49,040 nucleotides of DNA from an uncultured Clostridia bacterium (GTDB lineage Bacteria > Bacillota > Clostridia > TANB77 > CAG-508), in the NCBI GenBank assembly GCA_934167095.1, contig CAKPKE010000011.1:1-49040 (forward strand). Direction: 5' to 3'. This document shows, piece after piece, positions 35,056 to 42,839 of the stretch. The first letter of the stretch is position 1. The number at the start of each line of letters is the position of its first letter. The position numbers and the translations under genes are program-made. The notes under the pieces are model-generated. The model was given only the letters and a program-made list of their open reading frames with translations, ran no database searches and had not been told where the DNA came from.

Positions 35056-36134
35056 AAAACTGTTTTTACAAAAATCTCACTTTTGAAAAACTTTACGAAG
35101 CACACTTGCGAGCAAGAAAGCATAAGACTTACAAAACAGAGCTTATAAATTTTGAACTTAATCTTGAAAACAATATAATTAATTTGCAAAATAAGATATT
35201 AAGCAACACCTATCATGTTGGAAAATATCATAGCTTTAAAATTTATGAACCTAAAGAACGAATTATAAAAGCTCTTCCATATACCGATAGAATTGTACAT
35301 CAATGGTATGTTGAAGAATTTATAAAGCCCTACATTATGCCAAAATTCGTTAACACCACATTTGCTTGTATACCTGAACGTGGCACTCACAAAGCAGTGG
35401 TTCAAGTTCAAAAATATATGAGAAAATTCAAACAAAATTATGGCGATTTTTGGATTTTAAAATGTGACATAAAAAAGTTCTTTTATAGTATAGATTCCAA
35501 TATCTTATTTAAAATTATGCAAAAATATATATCAGATACCAAGCTTTTAGAATTTACAAAACTTCTTATTTTTGATGGCAGACCAGAAAAAGAAGTTATC
35601 GGTATTCCCATTGGAAATTATACAAGTCAGTTTTTTGCAAATATTTATTTAAATGAGCTTGACCAATTTATAAAACGTACTCTTTACCATAAATATTATG
35701 TTAGATATATGGATGACTTTATTATTTTATTAAAAACAAAAAAAGAATGTATTTTATTACTCAATAAAATATCTAAATTTTTAAATACTCATTTACACCT
35801 TGAATTAAATAGTAAATCAAAGTATTATCCATATTCTATGGGCGTAAATTTTTGTGGGTACAGAATTTTTACAACTCATATTTTGCTAAGAACCAATTCA
35901 AAAAAGAAAATGAACAAAAATGTGAATGTTTGGAACCATTTATATGATAGTCATAAATTAGATTTGAATTTTGCAATGCAATCTTTAAATTCTTGGCTCG
36001 GCCATGTTGAACATTGTAATTCTTACAAATTAAAAAATAAAATCATCAGTAATTGTAATTTTTTAATCAATGCCAAATACTATTCTAAGTTAGAACGATA
36101 TTTAATTACCGCTGTCGAACAAGATTCCTCTTAG
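35040..36134 (+). CDS. DGR-type reverse transcriptase
   Basis: 364 residues. Finger/palm motifs in order: YEPKERIIKALPYTDRIVHQ (about 69-88), catalytic KCDIKKFFYSID (141-152), GIPIGNYTSQFFANIYLNEL (188-207), VRYMDDFIILL (221-231) and GVNFCGYRIF. The SQ in IGNYTSQ, in place of the QG seen in group II intron and retron enzymes, marks the diversity-generating-retroelement branch. No maturase or endonuclease domain. The ATG at 35040 lies inside the end of the Avd-like gene (16-base overlap) with TAGGAGG 12 bases upstream. No template or variable repeat was found nearby. Confidence 0.9.
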   Translation: MSKKIKNCFYKNLTFEKLYEAHLRARKHKTYKTELINFELNLENNIINLQNKILSNTYHVGKYHSFKIYEPKERIIKALPYTDRIVHQWYVEEFIKPYIMPKFVNTTFACIPERGTHKAVVQVQKYMRKFKQNYGDFWILKCDIKKFFYSIDSNILFKIMQKYISDTKLLEFTKLLIFDGRPEKEVIGIPIGNYTSQFFANIYLNELDQFIKRTLYHKYYVRYMDDFIILLKTKKECILLLNKISKFLNTHLHLELNSKSKYYPYSMGVNFCGYRIFTTHILLRTNSKKKMNKNVNVWNHLYDSHKLDLNFAMQSLNSWLGHVEHCNSYKLKNKIISNCNFLINAKYYSKLERYLITAVEQDSS

Positions 36135-36174
36135 GAGCTTTATAAATTTTATACATACAATTATTATTTCGCAC

Positions 36175-36205
36175 ATAACTACCTGTAAAAGGTAGTTATT
36201 TTTAT
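36175..36205 (+). terminator. Terminator of the reverse transcriptase operon
   Basis: Perfect 10-bp stem ATAACTACCT / AGGTAGTTAT (36175-36184, 36190-36199), loop of five, then TTTTTAT. Confidence 0.85.
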
Positions 36206-36376
36206 AATTTCCAAAAGATACCTCTTCTAAAAAATATCTCTTTTGAATATTTTTCTTATATAATGGCATAATATTACCAGTTTTAAAACATTTTTCCGTT
36301 TTTTTATTAGTTTTAGTCACTTTTTATTAAAACAATATAATGTTAAAATCTTGTCTATAGAAAGTAGGTGTAAAAG
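36206..36376. other. AT-rich gap before XRE regulator
   Basis: Holds TATAAT at 36336-36341 with a weak TTAGTC box 17 bases upstream, a plausible promoter for the XRE gene. No repeat resembling a DGR template was seen. Confidence 0.4.
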
Positions 36377-36715
36377 TTGCAAGTAACAAATCAAGATATA
36401 TTAGATGTTTTAGGAACCCAAGTAAAAAAAGCTAGAAGAAAATTAGGATACACACAAGAATTTGTAGCAGAAAGTATTGGTGTTTCAATTGATTTACTTC
36501 GTAATATTGAAAATGGTCGAAATATTGGCAGTATTCCTACAATTATAAATATTTGTAACTTTTTAAAAGTTTCACCAAATACTTTATTTGAGGATGTTTT
36601 AGATTTTAAAGAAGATACATTAGATACTGGTCTTTTAAATTTATTATCAGAATTTTCTAAAAAAGATAAAAGACTTTTAAGAGATATTATTATACATTTA
36701 GATAAGAACTATTAA
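36377..36715 (+). CDS. XRE-family helix-turn-helix regulator
   Basis: 112 residues. HTH at about 14-70: VKKARRKLGYTQEFVAESIG, VSIDLLRNIENGRNIGSIPT, ILNICNFLKVSPNTLFEDV-type order; C-terminal helices end SKKDKRLLRDIIIHLDKNY. Start is a TTG at 36377, with AGGTG six bases upstream and no better ATG. Its target is unknown; it stands alone between the reverse transcriptase operon and aspS. Confidence 0.85.
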   Translation: MQVTNQDILDVLGTQVKKARRKLGYTQEFVAESIGVSIDLLRNIENGRNIGSIPTIINICNFLKVSPNTLFEDVLDFKEDTLDTGLLNLLSEFSKKDKRLLRDIIIHLDKNY

Positions 36716-36752
36716 AAGATATAAATCGATTATGATTTATATCTTTTATTTT
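36714..36752 (+). terminator. Bidirectional terminator between XRE gene and aspS
   Basis: Fourteen-bp perfect stem AAAAGATATAAATC / GATTTATATCTTTT with a 6-base loop, T tract following on the plus strand. Confidence 0.88.
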
Positions 36753-36758
36753 TTTATT

Positions 36759-38543
36759 TTATTCTTCTTTTGATATATCTTCTTCTTTTATTTTTATATG
36801 AACATCATCTAATTGCTTTTGGTCAACTCTACTTGGTGCATTCATCATAGCATCACGAGCTTTTTTATTCTTAGGGAATGCTATTACTTCTCTTATATTT
36901 TGAGAATCAGCAATTAACATTACCATTCTGTCAAGTCCTGGAGCAGCACCTGCATGTGGTGGTGTTCCATATTTGAATGCTTTATATAAAGCTCCAAATC
37001 TTTCTTCAACAGTTTTTTCATCATATCCTGCAATTTCAAATGCTTTTACCATTAATTTTGGATCATGATTTCTTACTGCACCTGACGCCATTTCATAGCC
37101 ATTGCATACTAAGTCATATTGATATGCTAAGATGTCTAATGGGTCTTTGTTTTCTAAAGCTTCTAATCCACCTTGTGGCATTGAAAATGGATTATGATTA
37201 AAGTCTATTTTTTGTTCATCTTCATTGTATTCATACATCGGGAAATCCACTATAAAACAGAATCTGTATACATTTTTTTCTAATAAGTCTAGTCTATTTC
37301 CAAGTTCAATTCTTACTTGCCCTGCTATTTTTTGAGCTTGTTCAAATTTATCTGCTATAAAGAATATGCTATCCCCTGCTTTTACACCAAGCTTGTTTGT
37401 TAGTCCTTCTAGTACTTCATCTGTAATAAATTTTGCAATTCCACCTTGAGGAACATTTCCTTCTTCAATTTTTACCCAAGCAAGGCCTTTTGCTCCAACT
37501 TCATCTACTGCATAAGTTGTCATATTATCAAAGAATTTTCTTCCTTGAGTAGCACCATTTGGTACAACTATAGCCTTTATTGTTTTATCTTTAAATGCAT
37601 TGAATTCAGTATTTTTGAATATTTCAGTGGCATCTTGAATTATTAATGGATTTCTTAAATCAGGTTTATCACTTCCGTATTTTTCCATAGCTTCTCTATA
37701 TGGAATTCTTACAAACGGAGCTTCATCAACCTTCCAATTTGTATGAGTTTTAAATACTGTTGGTATTAATTCTTCAATAACTTTAAATACATCTTCTTGT
37801 GTACTAAATGCCATTTCAAAATCAACTTGGTAAAATTCACCTGGAGCTCTATCTGCTCTAGGGTCTTCATCTCTAAAGCATGGTGCTATTTGATAATATT
37901 TATCAAAACCTGAAATCATTAATAATTGTTTAAATTGTTGTGGAGCTTGTGGCAAAGCATAAAACTCCCCTGGATGCAATCTGCTTGGTACCAAAAAGTC
38001 CCTTGCACCTTCTGGTGAAGAATTTGCAAGTATTGGTGTTTGAATTTCAGCAAAGCCCATTTCATCCATTTTATTTCTTATTGTTTTCATTATTTTAGAA
38101 CGAAGTAAAATATTGTTATGTATTTTTTCATTTCTTAAGTCCAAGAATCTGTATTCTAGTCTTAAGTCCTCCCTTACTTGGCTGATATCTACCTTTTCTG
38201 AGTTTATTTCAAATGGTAATTCTCTTTCACAGCTTCCAAGTAATACTATTTTTTGTGCTTCTATTTCTATATCGCCTGTAGGGATTTTAGAATTTTTGCT
38301 GTATCTTTCTACAACTTTACCTTCCACAGAAATTGCACACTCTGTGCATAGTTCATTTGCTTGGTTTTTAAGTTCATCTGTTGAAAGTACTATTTGAGTT
38401 ATTCCATATTGATCTCTTAAATCAATAAATGTCATTCCGCCTAGATTTCTAATTCTTTGTATCCAACCAGCAAGTTTTACTACTTGGCCTACATTTTCAA
38501 TTCTTAATTCACCACAATTATTTGTTCTATATTCGTTTGCCAT
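36759..38543 (-). CDS. aspS: Aspartyl-tRNA synthetase (bacterial type)
   Basis: 594 residues. N-terminal OB anticodon-binding domain (GWIQRIRNLGGMTFIDLRDQ), class II motif 2 PCFRDEDPRADRAPGEFYQV, a GAD insertion domain (about 285-415) and motif 3 GAAPGLDRMVMLIADSQNIR. The insertion identifies the full-length bacterial form. SD TAGGAGG upstream. About 112 bases of 5' UTR from its likely promoter; no T-box features. Confidence 0.97.
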   Translation of the reverse strand: MANEYRTNNCGELRIENVGQVVKLAGWIQRIRNLGGMTFIDLRDQYGITQIVLSTDELKNQANELCTECAISVEGKVVERYSKNSKIPTGDIEIEAQKIVLLGSCERELPFEINSEKVDISQVREDLRLEYRFLDLRNEKIHNNILLRSKIMKTIRNKMDEMGFAEIQTPILANSSPEGARDFLVPSRLHPGEFYALPQAPQQFKQLLMISGFDKYYQIAPCFRDEDPRADRAPGEFYQVDFEMAFSTQEDVFKVIEELIPTVFKTHTNWKVDEAPFVRIPYREAMEKYGSDKPDLRNPLIIQDATEIFKNTEFNAFKDKTIKAIVVPNGATQGRKFFDNMTTYAVDEVGAKGLAWVKIEEGNVPQGGIAKFITDEVLEGLTNKLGVKAGDSIFFIADKFEQAQKIAGQVRIELGNRLDLLEKNVYRFCFIVDFPMYEYNEDEQKIDFNHNPFSMPQGGLEALENKDPLDILAYQYDLVCNGYEMASGAVRNHDPKLMVKAFEIAGYDEKTVEERFGALYKAFKYGTPPHAGAAPGLDRMVMLIADSQNIREVIAFPKNKKARDAMMNAPSRVDQKQLDDVHIKIKEEDISKEE

Positions 38544-38661
38544 TATATGCCTCCTAAATTATTAACACTTAGTTTTTAATTTATATTAATGCTTATATAT
38601 GATACCACAAAAAAGTACAAAAAGCTATTGTTTTTGAGTTTTTTGTTTATTAATAGTTGAT

Positions 38662-38690
38662 ATTTTATCAAACGTTTGTTCTTTTGTCAA
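38662..38690 (-). promoter_or_regulatory. aspS promoter with palindrome in the spacer
   Basis: TTGACA (38685-38690), 17-base spacer, TAAAAT (38662-38667). A perfect 10-base palindrome, CAAACGTTTG (38669-38678), fills most of the spacer and could be an operator. Confidence 0.75.
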
Positions 38691-38718
38691 CAATAATCAA
38701 AAAAAATTGCGCAAAATA

Positions 38719-38747
38719 TTGATTTTTTTGGCTTTCGGGCGTATAAT
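38719..38747 (+). promoter_or_regulatory. asnS promoter
   Basis: TTGATT (38719-38724), 17-base spacer, TATAAT (38742-38747). The leader downstream is only about 80 bases, too short for a T-box; it includes a GTAAG/CTTAC hairpin before the start region. Confidence 0.78.
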
Positions 38748-38834
38748 TTCTGTATTAATTATTTAGAATAGTAATAATTTGTAAATTTTAAAACAAGAAG
38801 GGATGTAAGTTTTTCTTACATTATGGTGATTTAT

Positions 38835-40223
38835 ATGGACAAAGTTTCAATAAAAGATTTATACAAAAAACAAGCAGATTTCATTGATAATGAAGTTACA
38901 ATTTCTGGTTGGGTTAGAACTGTTAGAGATTCTAAAACATTTGGCTTCATTGAATTAAATGATGGCTCATATTTTAATAATTTACAAATTGTTTTTAATA
39001 ATGAACTTTCAAATTTTGAAGATATATGCAAACTTACAATCAGCTCTACAATTATAGCAACAGGAAAAATAGTAAAAACTGAAAATGCAAAGCAACCATT
39101 TGAAATGCATGCAACTTCAATCGAAATATTCAATCTTTCTGATGCGGACTATCCTCTTCAAAAGAAAAGACATTCTTTTGAATACTTAAGAACAGTTGCT
39201 CATCTTCGCCCTAGAACAAATACATTTTCTGCAGTATTTAGAATTAGAAGTGTTGCAGCATTTGCAATTCATGAATATTTCCAAAGCCATGGATATGTTT
39301 ATGTTCACACTCCTATAATTACTTGTGCCGACTGCGAAGGTTCTGCTGAAATGTTTAAATTAACTACTTTAAATTTAGATGAACCACTTCCTAAAAAAGA
39401 TGGAAAAACAGATTTTTCTCAAGACTTATTTGGTAGAAAAGCTTATATCACAGGTTCTGGTCAATTACATGGAGAAACTTTTGCAAGCTCATTCGGAAAA
39501 ATATACACATTTGGTCCTACTCTTCGTAGTGAGGATTCAAACACAAAAACTCATGCAAATGAATTTTGGATGATTGAACCTGAAATATCTTTCTGTGACT
39601 TAGATGGACTTATGGATATTGAAGAAGATTTCATGAAATTTGTTGTAAAAGAAGTTCTTGATAAATGTCCTGAAGAAATTGATTTTTGTGATAAATTCAT
39701 TCAAAACGGATTAAAAGAAAAATTAACAAAACTTTTAACTACTGATTTTGTTAGAATTGATCATCATGATGTTATAGATATTTTAAAAAAAGCTGACCGT
39801 GAATGGGAATTTAAACCAGATTATGGTGAAGATTTAGCAAAAGAACATGAAAAATATATAACAGAATACTTTAATGGTCCAGTATTTGTAAAGAACTGGC
39901 CAAAAGATATAAAATCATACTACATGAAATTAAATCCAGATGGCAAAACTGTTGCAGGTGTTGACCTTGAAGTTCCTGGTGCTGGTGAAATTATGGGTGG
40001 TTCTCAAAGAGAGGAAAACTATGATAAACTAGTTAAAAGAATGGATGAAATGGGAATTGCAAAAGAACCTTTATACTGGTACTTAGACCTAAGAAGATAT
40101 GGTTCAAATATCCATTCAGGATTTGGTTTAGGATTTGAACGACTTCTTATGTATATAACAGGTATGGAAAATATTAGAGATGTTATTCCTTATCCTAGAA
40201 CTCCAAATAACTGTGATTTTTAA
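38835..40223 (+). CDS. asnS: Asparaginyl-tRNA synthetase
   Basis: 462 residues. OB domain (TISGWVRTVRDSKTFGFIEL), class II motif 2 FGPTLRSEDSNTKTHANEFW, the AsnRS/AspRS-like VPGAGEIMGGSQREENYD and motif 3 GFGLGFERLLMYITGMENIR. Presence of both AspRS and AsnRS means Asn-tRNA can be charged directly. ATG at 38835 has GGTGAT close upstream; an in-frame ATG at 38823, with AAGGGAT 16 bases before it across a small hairpin, is possible. Confidence 0.96.
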   Translation: MDKVSIKDLYKKQADFIDNEVTISGWVRTVRDSKTFGFIELNDGSYFNNLQIVFNNELSNFEDICKLTISSTIIATGKIVKTENAKQPFEMHATSIEIFNLSDADYPLQKKRHSFEYLRTVAHLRPRTNTFSAVFRIRSVAAFAIHEYFQSHGYVYVHTPIITCADCEGSAEMFKLTTLNLDEPLPKKDGKTDFSQDLFGRKAYITGSGQLHGETFASSFGKIYTFGPTLRSEDSNTKTHANEFWMIEPEISFCDLDGLMDIEEDFMKFVVKEVLDKCPEEIDFCDKFIQNGLKEKLTKLLTTDFVRIDHHDVIDILKKADREWEFKPDYGEDLAKEHEKYITEYFNGPVFVKNWPKDIKSYYMKLNPDGKTVAGVDLEVPGAGEIMGGSQREENYDKLVKRMDEMGIAKEPLYWYLDLRRYGSNIHSGFGLGFERLLMYITGMENIRDVIPYPRTPNNCDF

Positions 40224-40238
40224 AATAGATATAAATTT

Positions 40239-40270
40239 AAGGGCTAAAATTTAATTAGCCCTTTATCTTT
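40239..40270 (+). terminator. Terminator of asnS, convergent with anti-sigma gene
   Basis: AAGGGCTAA / TTAGCCCTT stem (40239-40247, 40255-40263) and a T-rich tail. Confidence 0.85.
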
Positions 40271-40275
40271 TGATT

Positions 40276-41127
40276 TTAATTTTCTTTAGCAACATATCCT
40301 GTTGTGTCTGGTTTTGCTATTTCTTCATCAGTAACTGTGTTAAATTTATACTCATAGTCAACAATCAAGTCAGCTGACCTTGTAACTCCTTTTTCTACTT
40401 TTTGTATCATTCTTGTGGCTAAACCGTTTTCTTTATCTATATACCATTCATAGTTTTCGCCTTTTATGACATAGCATTCTTTTCCATTACAATATGTAGA
40501 ATCTATCCCATTAAAAAGTGCAAATTGCATATTTATTAAAAACGAATTTGATACATAAGTTACAGGCATTATATGTGAGAGTACCGCATTTTCAGAATTA
40601 CCAAGCACTTTCTTGCCATCAAATTCTGTAAGAGATATTTTTTCATTTTCTTTTTCATAATAAATTACTTTTCGAATTTGATTTTCGTTTGAAAAACTTG
40701 TCATTGTTGTTAAATGATCCTCGCCTTTATTATAACTTTCAATTATATTTAGAGAATCTCCTTGATATGAATGTAATTTAGCATAATAATTACTATATAA
40801 TTGATTTTCTGTAGCTTTCTTTCCTAGCGAAAACATTATAAATGTTCTTCTTAGCACAACAGCAATATATATCAATACTAAAGTAAGTAATATTAATTTT
40901 AGTATTCGCATTTTATTACTAAATTTTTTTATGTATTTTACTTCTCTTTTATCTATTTTTTTATCCTCTACATTTATGTCTTTTCTCATTCGTTCTAATA
41001 CATCTCTACATTCAGAACATTCCTTTAGATGTTCTTCGATATATTCGTTGGTTTCTTTGTTTGTAAGTTTTTCAATATAATTTGGTAATAAATCTTGAAC
41101 AATTTTGCAATCTTTATTTTCTTTCAT
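40276..41127 (-). CDS. Anti-sigma factor with zinc-finger N-terminus
   Basis: 283 residues. Cytoplasmic ZAS-type domain with CKIVQDLLPNYIEKLTNKET and the metal motif H-x3-C-x2-C in EEHLKECSEC (near 32-41), one membrane helix (about 73-91, ILKLILLTLVLIYIAVVL) and an extracellular domain of about 185 residues. It should hold the ECF sigma factor encoded just upstream until a surface signal releases it. Start overlaps the sigma stop by four bases (ATGA). Confidence 0.87.
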   Translation of the reverse strand: MKENKDCKIVQDLLPNYIEKLTNKETNEYIEEHLKECSECRDVLERMRKDINVEDKKIDKREVKYIKKFSNKMRILKLILLTLVLIYIAVVLRRTFIMFSLGKKATENQLYSNYYAKLHSYQGDSLNIIESYNKGEDHLTTMTSFSNENQIRKVIYYEKENEKISLTEFDGKKVLGNSENAVLSHIMPVTYVSNSFLINMQFALFNGIDSTYCNGKECYVIKGENYEWYIDKENGLATRMIQKVEKGVTRSADLIVDYEYKFNTVTDEEIAKPDTTGYVAKEN

Positions 41128-41609
41128 AATTCATCAACCTCCTTTAATTGATTTTTTCCTCTATAAAAGGTTACTCTTGCCCAATTTTCTGTTTTATTTA
41201 AAATAGTACCAATCTCCTTAAAACTTAGTTCTCCTGTTATTCTTAAATACATAACTTCTCTTGTTTTTTCATCTAATTTCTGCATTTTTTTATATAAAGA
41301 AATTTTTTCATCATTTGCAATAGCTTGCTCTTCAGTAAAATTAATTGCTTGTCCAATGGTCATTTCATCTTCTGGAATATCTGCCATTTTTTTATTTTTT
41401 CTACATTGGTCATACCATAAGTTTTTAGCAATTTGACATAACCAAACTTGCATTTTACAGTTTCCTTTATATGTATTGATTTTCTTTACAGCTCTATAAA
41501 AAGTTTCTTGAGTAAGTTCTTCGGAAATATCATTGTTATGCGTTAAACAGAATAAATATTTGTTTACTGTTTCAAAATATTCTTTATATATTTGTTCAAT
41601 ATCCTGCAT
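41124..41609 (-). CDS. ECF-type RNA polymerase sigma factor
   Basis: 161 residues. Region 2 (DISEELTQETFYRAVKKINT, WLCQIAKNLWYDQCRK) and region 4 (LDEKTREVMYLRITGELSFK, EIGTILNKTENWARVTFYRG). Couples an envelope signal to transcription with its anti-sigma partner. SD AAAGGAGG. The promoter upstream has the ECF form AAC-N16-CGTC, so it probably drives its own expression. Confidence 0.94.
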   Translation of the reverse strand: MQDIEQIYKEYFETVNKYLFCLTHNNDISEELTQETFYRAVKKINTYKGNCKMQVWLCQIAKNLWYDQCRKNKKMADIPEDEMTIGQAINFTEEQAIANDEKISLYKKMQKLDEKTREVMYLRITGELSFKEIGTILNKTENWARVTFYRGKNQLKEVDEL

Positions 41610-41634
41610 AACTGTTATCCTCCTTTACATATAT

Positions 41635-41660
41635 GACGTATTAAAGCTTATTTCGTTACA
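41635..41660 (-). promoter_or_regulatory. ECF-sigma autoregulatory promoter
   Basis: TGTAAC (41655-41660), 16-base spacer, CGTC (41635-41638) reading into the sigma gene. AAC plus CGTC is the typical ECF pair. Confidence 0.75.
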
Positions 41661-41730
41661 AATTACTATAAATTTTATAAAAATAAGAGAAAATATCTGC
41701 AATGATATCTCCTCTTGATTTATAACTTTT

Positions 41731-42189
41731 TTATTTACCAATTTCAAATTTATATAGAGATTCTCCTGTTTTTAATTTTTTAATGAATACAGCTCCAAAC
41801 TTTTCATAGTAATTTTTCAAATCTGTCTTTAAATATAGCACTTTAAAGTTTCTATTTTCTGCTTCTTTCAATATTGCTTGATTTAGTATTTTAGAATACC
41901 CCTGATTTCTATATTCTTTTTTTACATACATTGTTGCATACCATGGTGTTAATTCTTTTTCTTCATCACAATCATGTGGAAAAATTGAAATAAATCCTAT
42001 TAATTTTTCTTTATCTACCAAAATTAATTTACAAAAAGATTTATCTAAAAACATTTTACAAATCTTTTCTTTTTTCCTTTCAATTCTTTCATTCTTATTT
42101 TCTTCTTTATTGTCCGCCCATTCTTCATATTCTAAATTTGCAACTTCATCTAAATATTCTAGTTTATCTTTTAAATTATATATTTACAT
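41731..42189 (-). pseudogene. GNAT acetyltransferase with a stop at codon 2
   Basis: The C-terminal part from the ATG at 42054 is a GNAT fold: KLIGFISIFPHD, WYATMYVKKEYRNQGYSKIL with the acetyl-CoA loop, LYLKTDLKNYYEKFGAVFIK. The same frame continues upstream in good coding sequence (YNLKDKLEYLDEVANLEYEE, then a Lys-rich helix) to a TAA at 42184-42186, immediately preceded by ATG at 42187-42189. An ancestral start ATG followed by one sense codon seems to have mutated to ATG TAA. A protein from 42054 would lack the first strand and helix. Substrate unknown. It lies directly after the leader with terminator at 42244-42353. Confidence 0.65.
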
Positions 42190-42239
42190 TTTATTCTCTT
42201 AAATCTTGGTATTGTTTACATTTTTCTTCTATTATATTA

Positions 42240-42353
42240 AAGTAAAAAGGTAAGAACCTTAAGATTCTTACCTTTGATTTTACAGTTCCCACTTATTGGT
42301 AGGGTTCACCTGATTTTCAACTGTAAATAGATATTTATATATCTACTTTAATT
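42240..42353 (-). ncRNA. Structured leader with intrinsic terminator (candidate riboswitch or small RNA)
   Basis: Transcript order: AGATAT/ATATCT hairpin (42329-42344); a 9-bp stem AACTGTAAA... (42319-42327 with 42279-42287) enclosing a CCC/GGG inner helix and a GGTGAACCCTACC segment; then a perfect 11-bp terminator stem (42265-42275 with 42246-42256) and T5. No open frame. A promoter precedes it and the GNAT gene starts about 55 bases after the terminator. That is the layout of a transcription-attenuating riboswitch or of an independent small RNA. It matches no class I recognise. Confidence 0.6.
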
Positions 42354-42359
42354 ATATTC

Positions 42360-42389
42360 ATAATAAATCAAAAGTATTCATTATGTCAA
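42360..42389 (-). promoter_or_regulatory. Promoter of the structured leader
   Basis: TTGACA (42384-42389), 18-base spacer, TATTAT (42360-42365), just downstream of the previous gene's stop. Confidence 0.75.
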
Positions 42390-42406
42390 TAATTTTTATG
42401 AAATTA

Positions 42407-42712
42407 TTATTTTTCAACTATATCAGTATAATACATGATTTCTTTTTCTAACTTTTTAGCATACTCTATTTCTAAATTTGTACTGTCACCAATATAATTA
42501 TTTACATTTACCACTAAAATAGCATCAGATATTTCAATCTTTTTAAAGTGTTCTTCTTTTAAATTTATTAATTGCTTTTCTGTTCTTTTGCTATTTTCTG
42601 AAGTTGCATAAACTGGAGTAAGAACACAATTACCATCAAGTGCCATTTTTTCTGCAACTATCATCATTTCTTTTTGATACTTCATACTGCCACATAAGGT
42701 TATTACTTTCAT
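42407..42712 (-). CDS. Nucleoside 2-deoxyribosyltransferase-like protein
   Basis: 101 residues. ITLCGSMKYQKEMM at the start is the nucleotide-binding loop of this Rossmann-like family; later ISDAILVVNVNNYIGDSTNLEIEYAKK contains the conserved N.....G.....E pattern. Shorter than full deoxyribosyltransferases, similar to phage and plasmid versions. Could also be a DUF4406-like protein of unknown substrate. Confidence 0.7.
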   Translation of the reverse strand: MKVITLCGSMKYQKEMMIVAEKMALDGNCVLTPVYATSENSKRTEKQLINLKEEHFKKIEISDAILVVNVNNYIGDSTNLEIEYAKKLEKEIMYYTDIVEK

Positions 42713-42792
42713 TTAATTTCTCCCACTACCACAAAACTTTGTTTGTATTTTATAATAAAATTATTTTATTGTCAATATTTTACAGCAATATT

Positions 42793-42828
42793 TATAAAAA
42801 ATGACTGAATAATTTAACTTTATTCAGT
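42793..42828 (-). terminator. Terminator after the SpoU methyltransferase gene
   Basis: ACTGAATAA / TTATTCAGT (42804-42812, 42820-42828), 7-base loop, T6 on the minus strand. Confidence 0.85.
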
Positions 42829-42839
42829 CCCTTTTCTCT

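Noticed and set aside
34072..36376. DGR template or variable repeat
   Set aside because: No imperfect repeat of suitable length and no repeat pair differing at A positions was seen around the RT; the gaps are plain AT-rich sequence.
38544..38822. T-box leader for aspS or asnS
   Set aside because: No AGGGTGGNACCGCG-like antiterminator element, and the asnS leader is too short.
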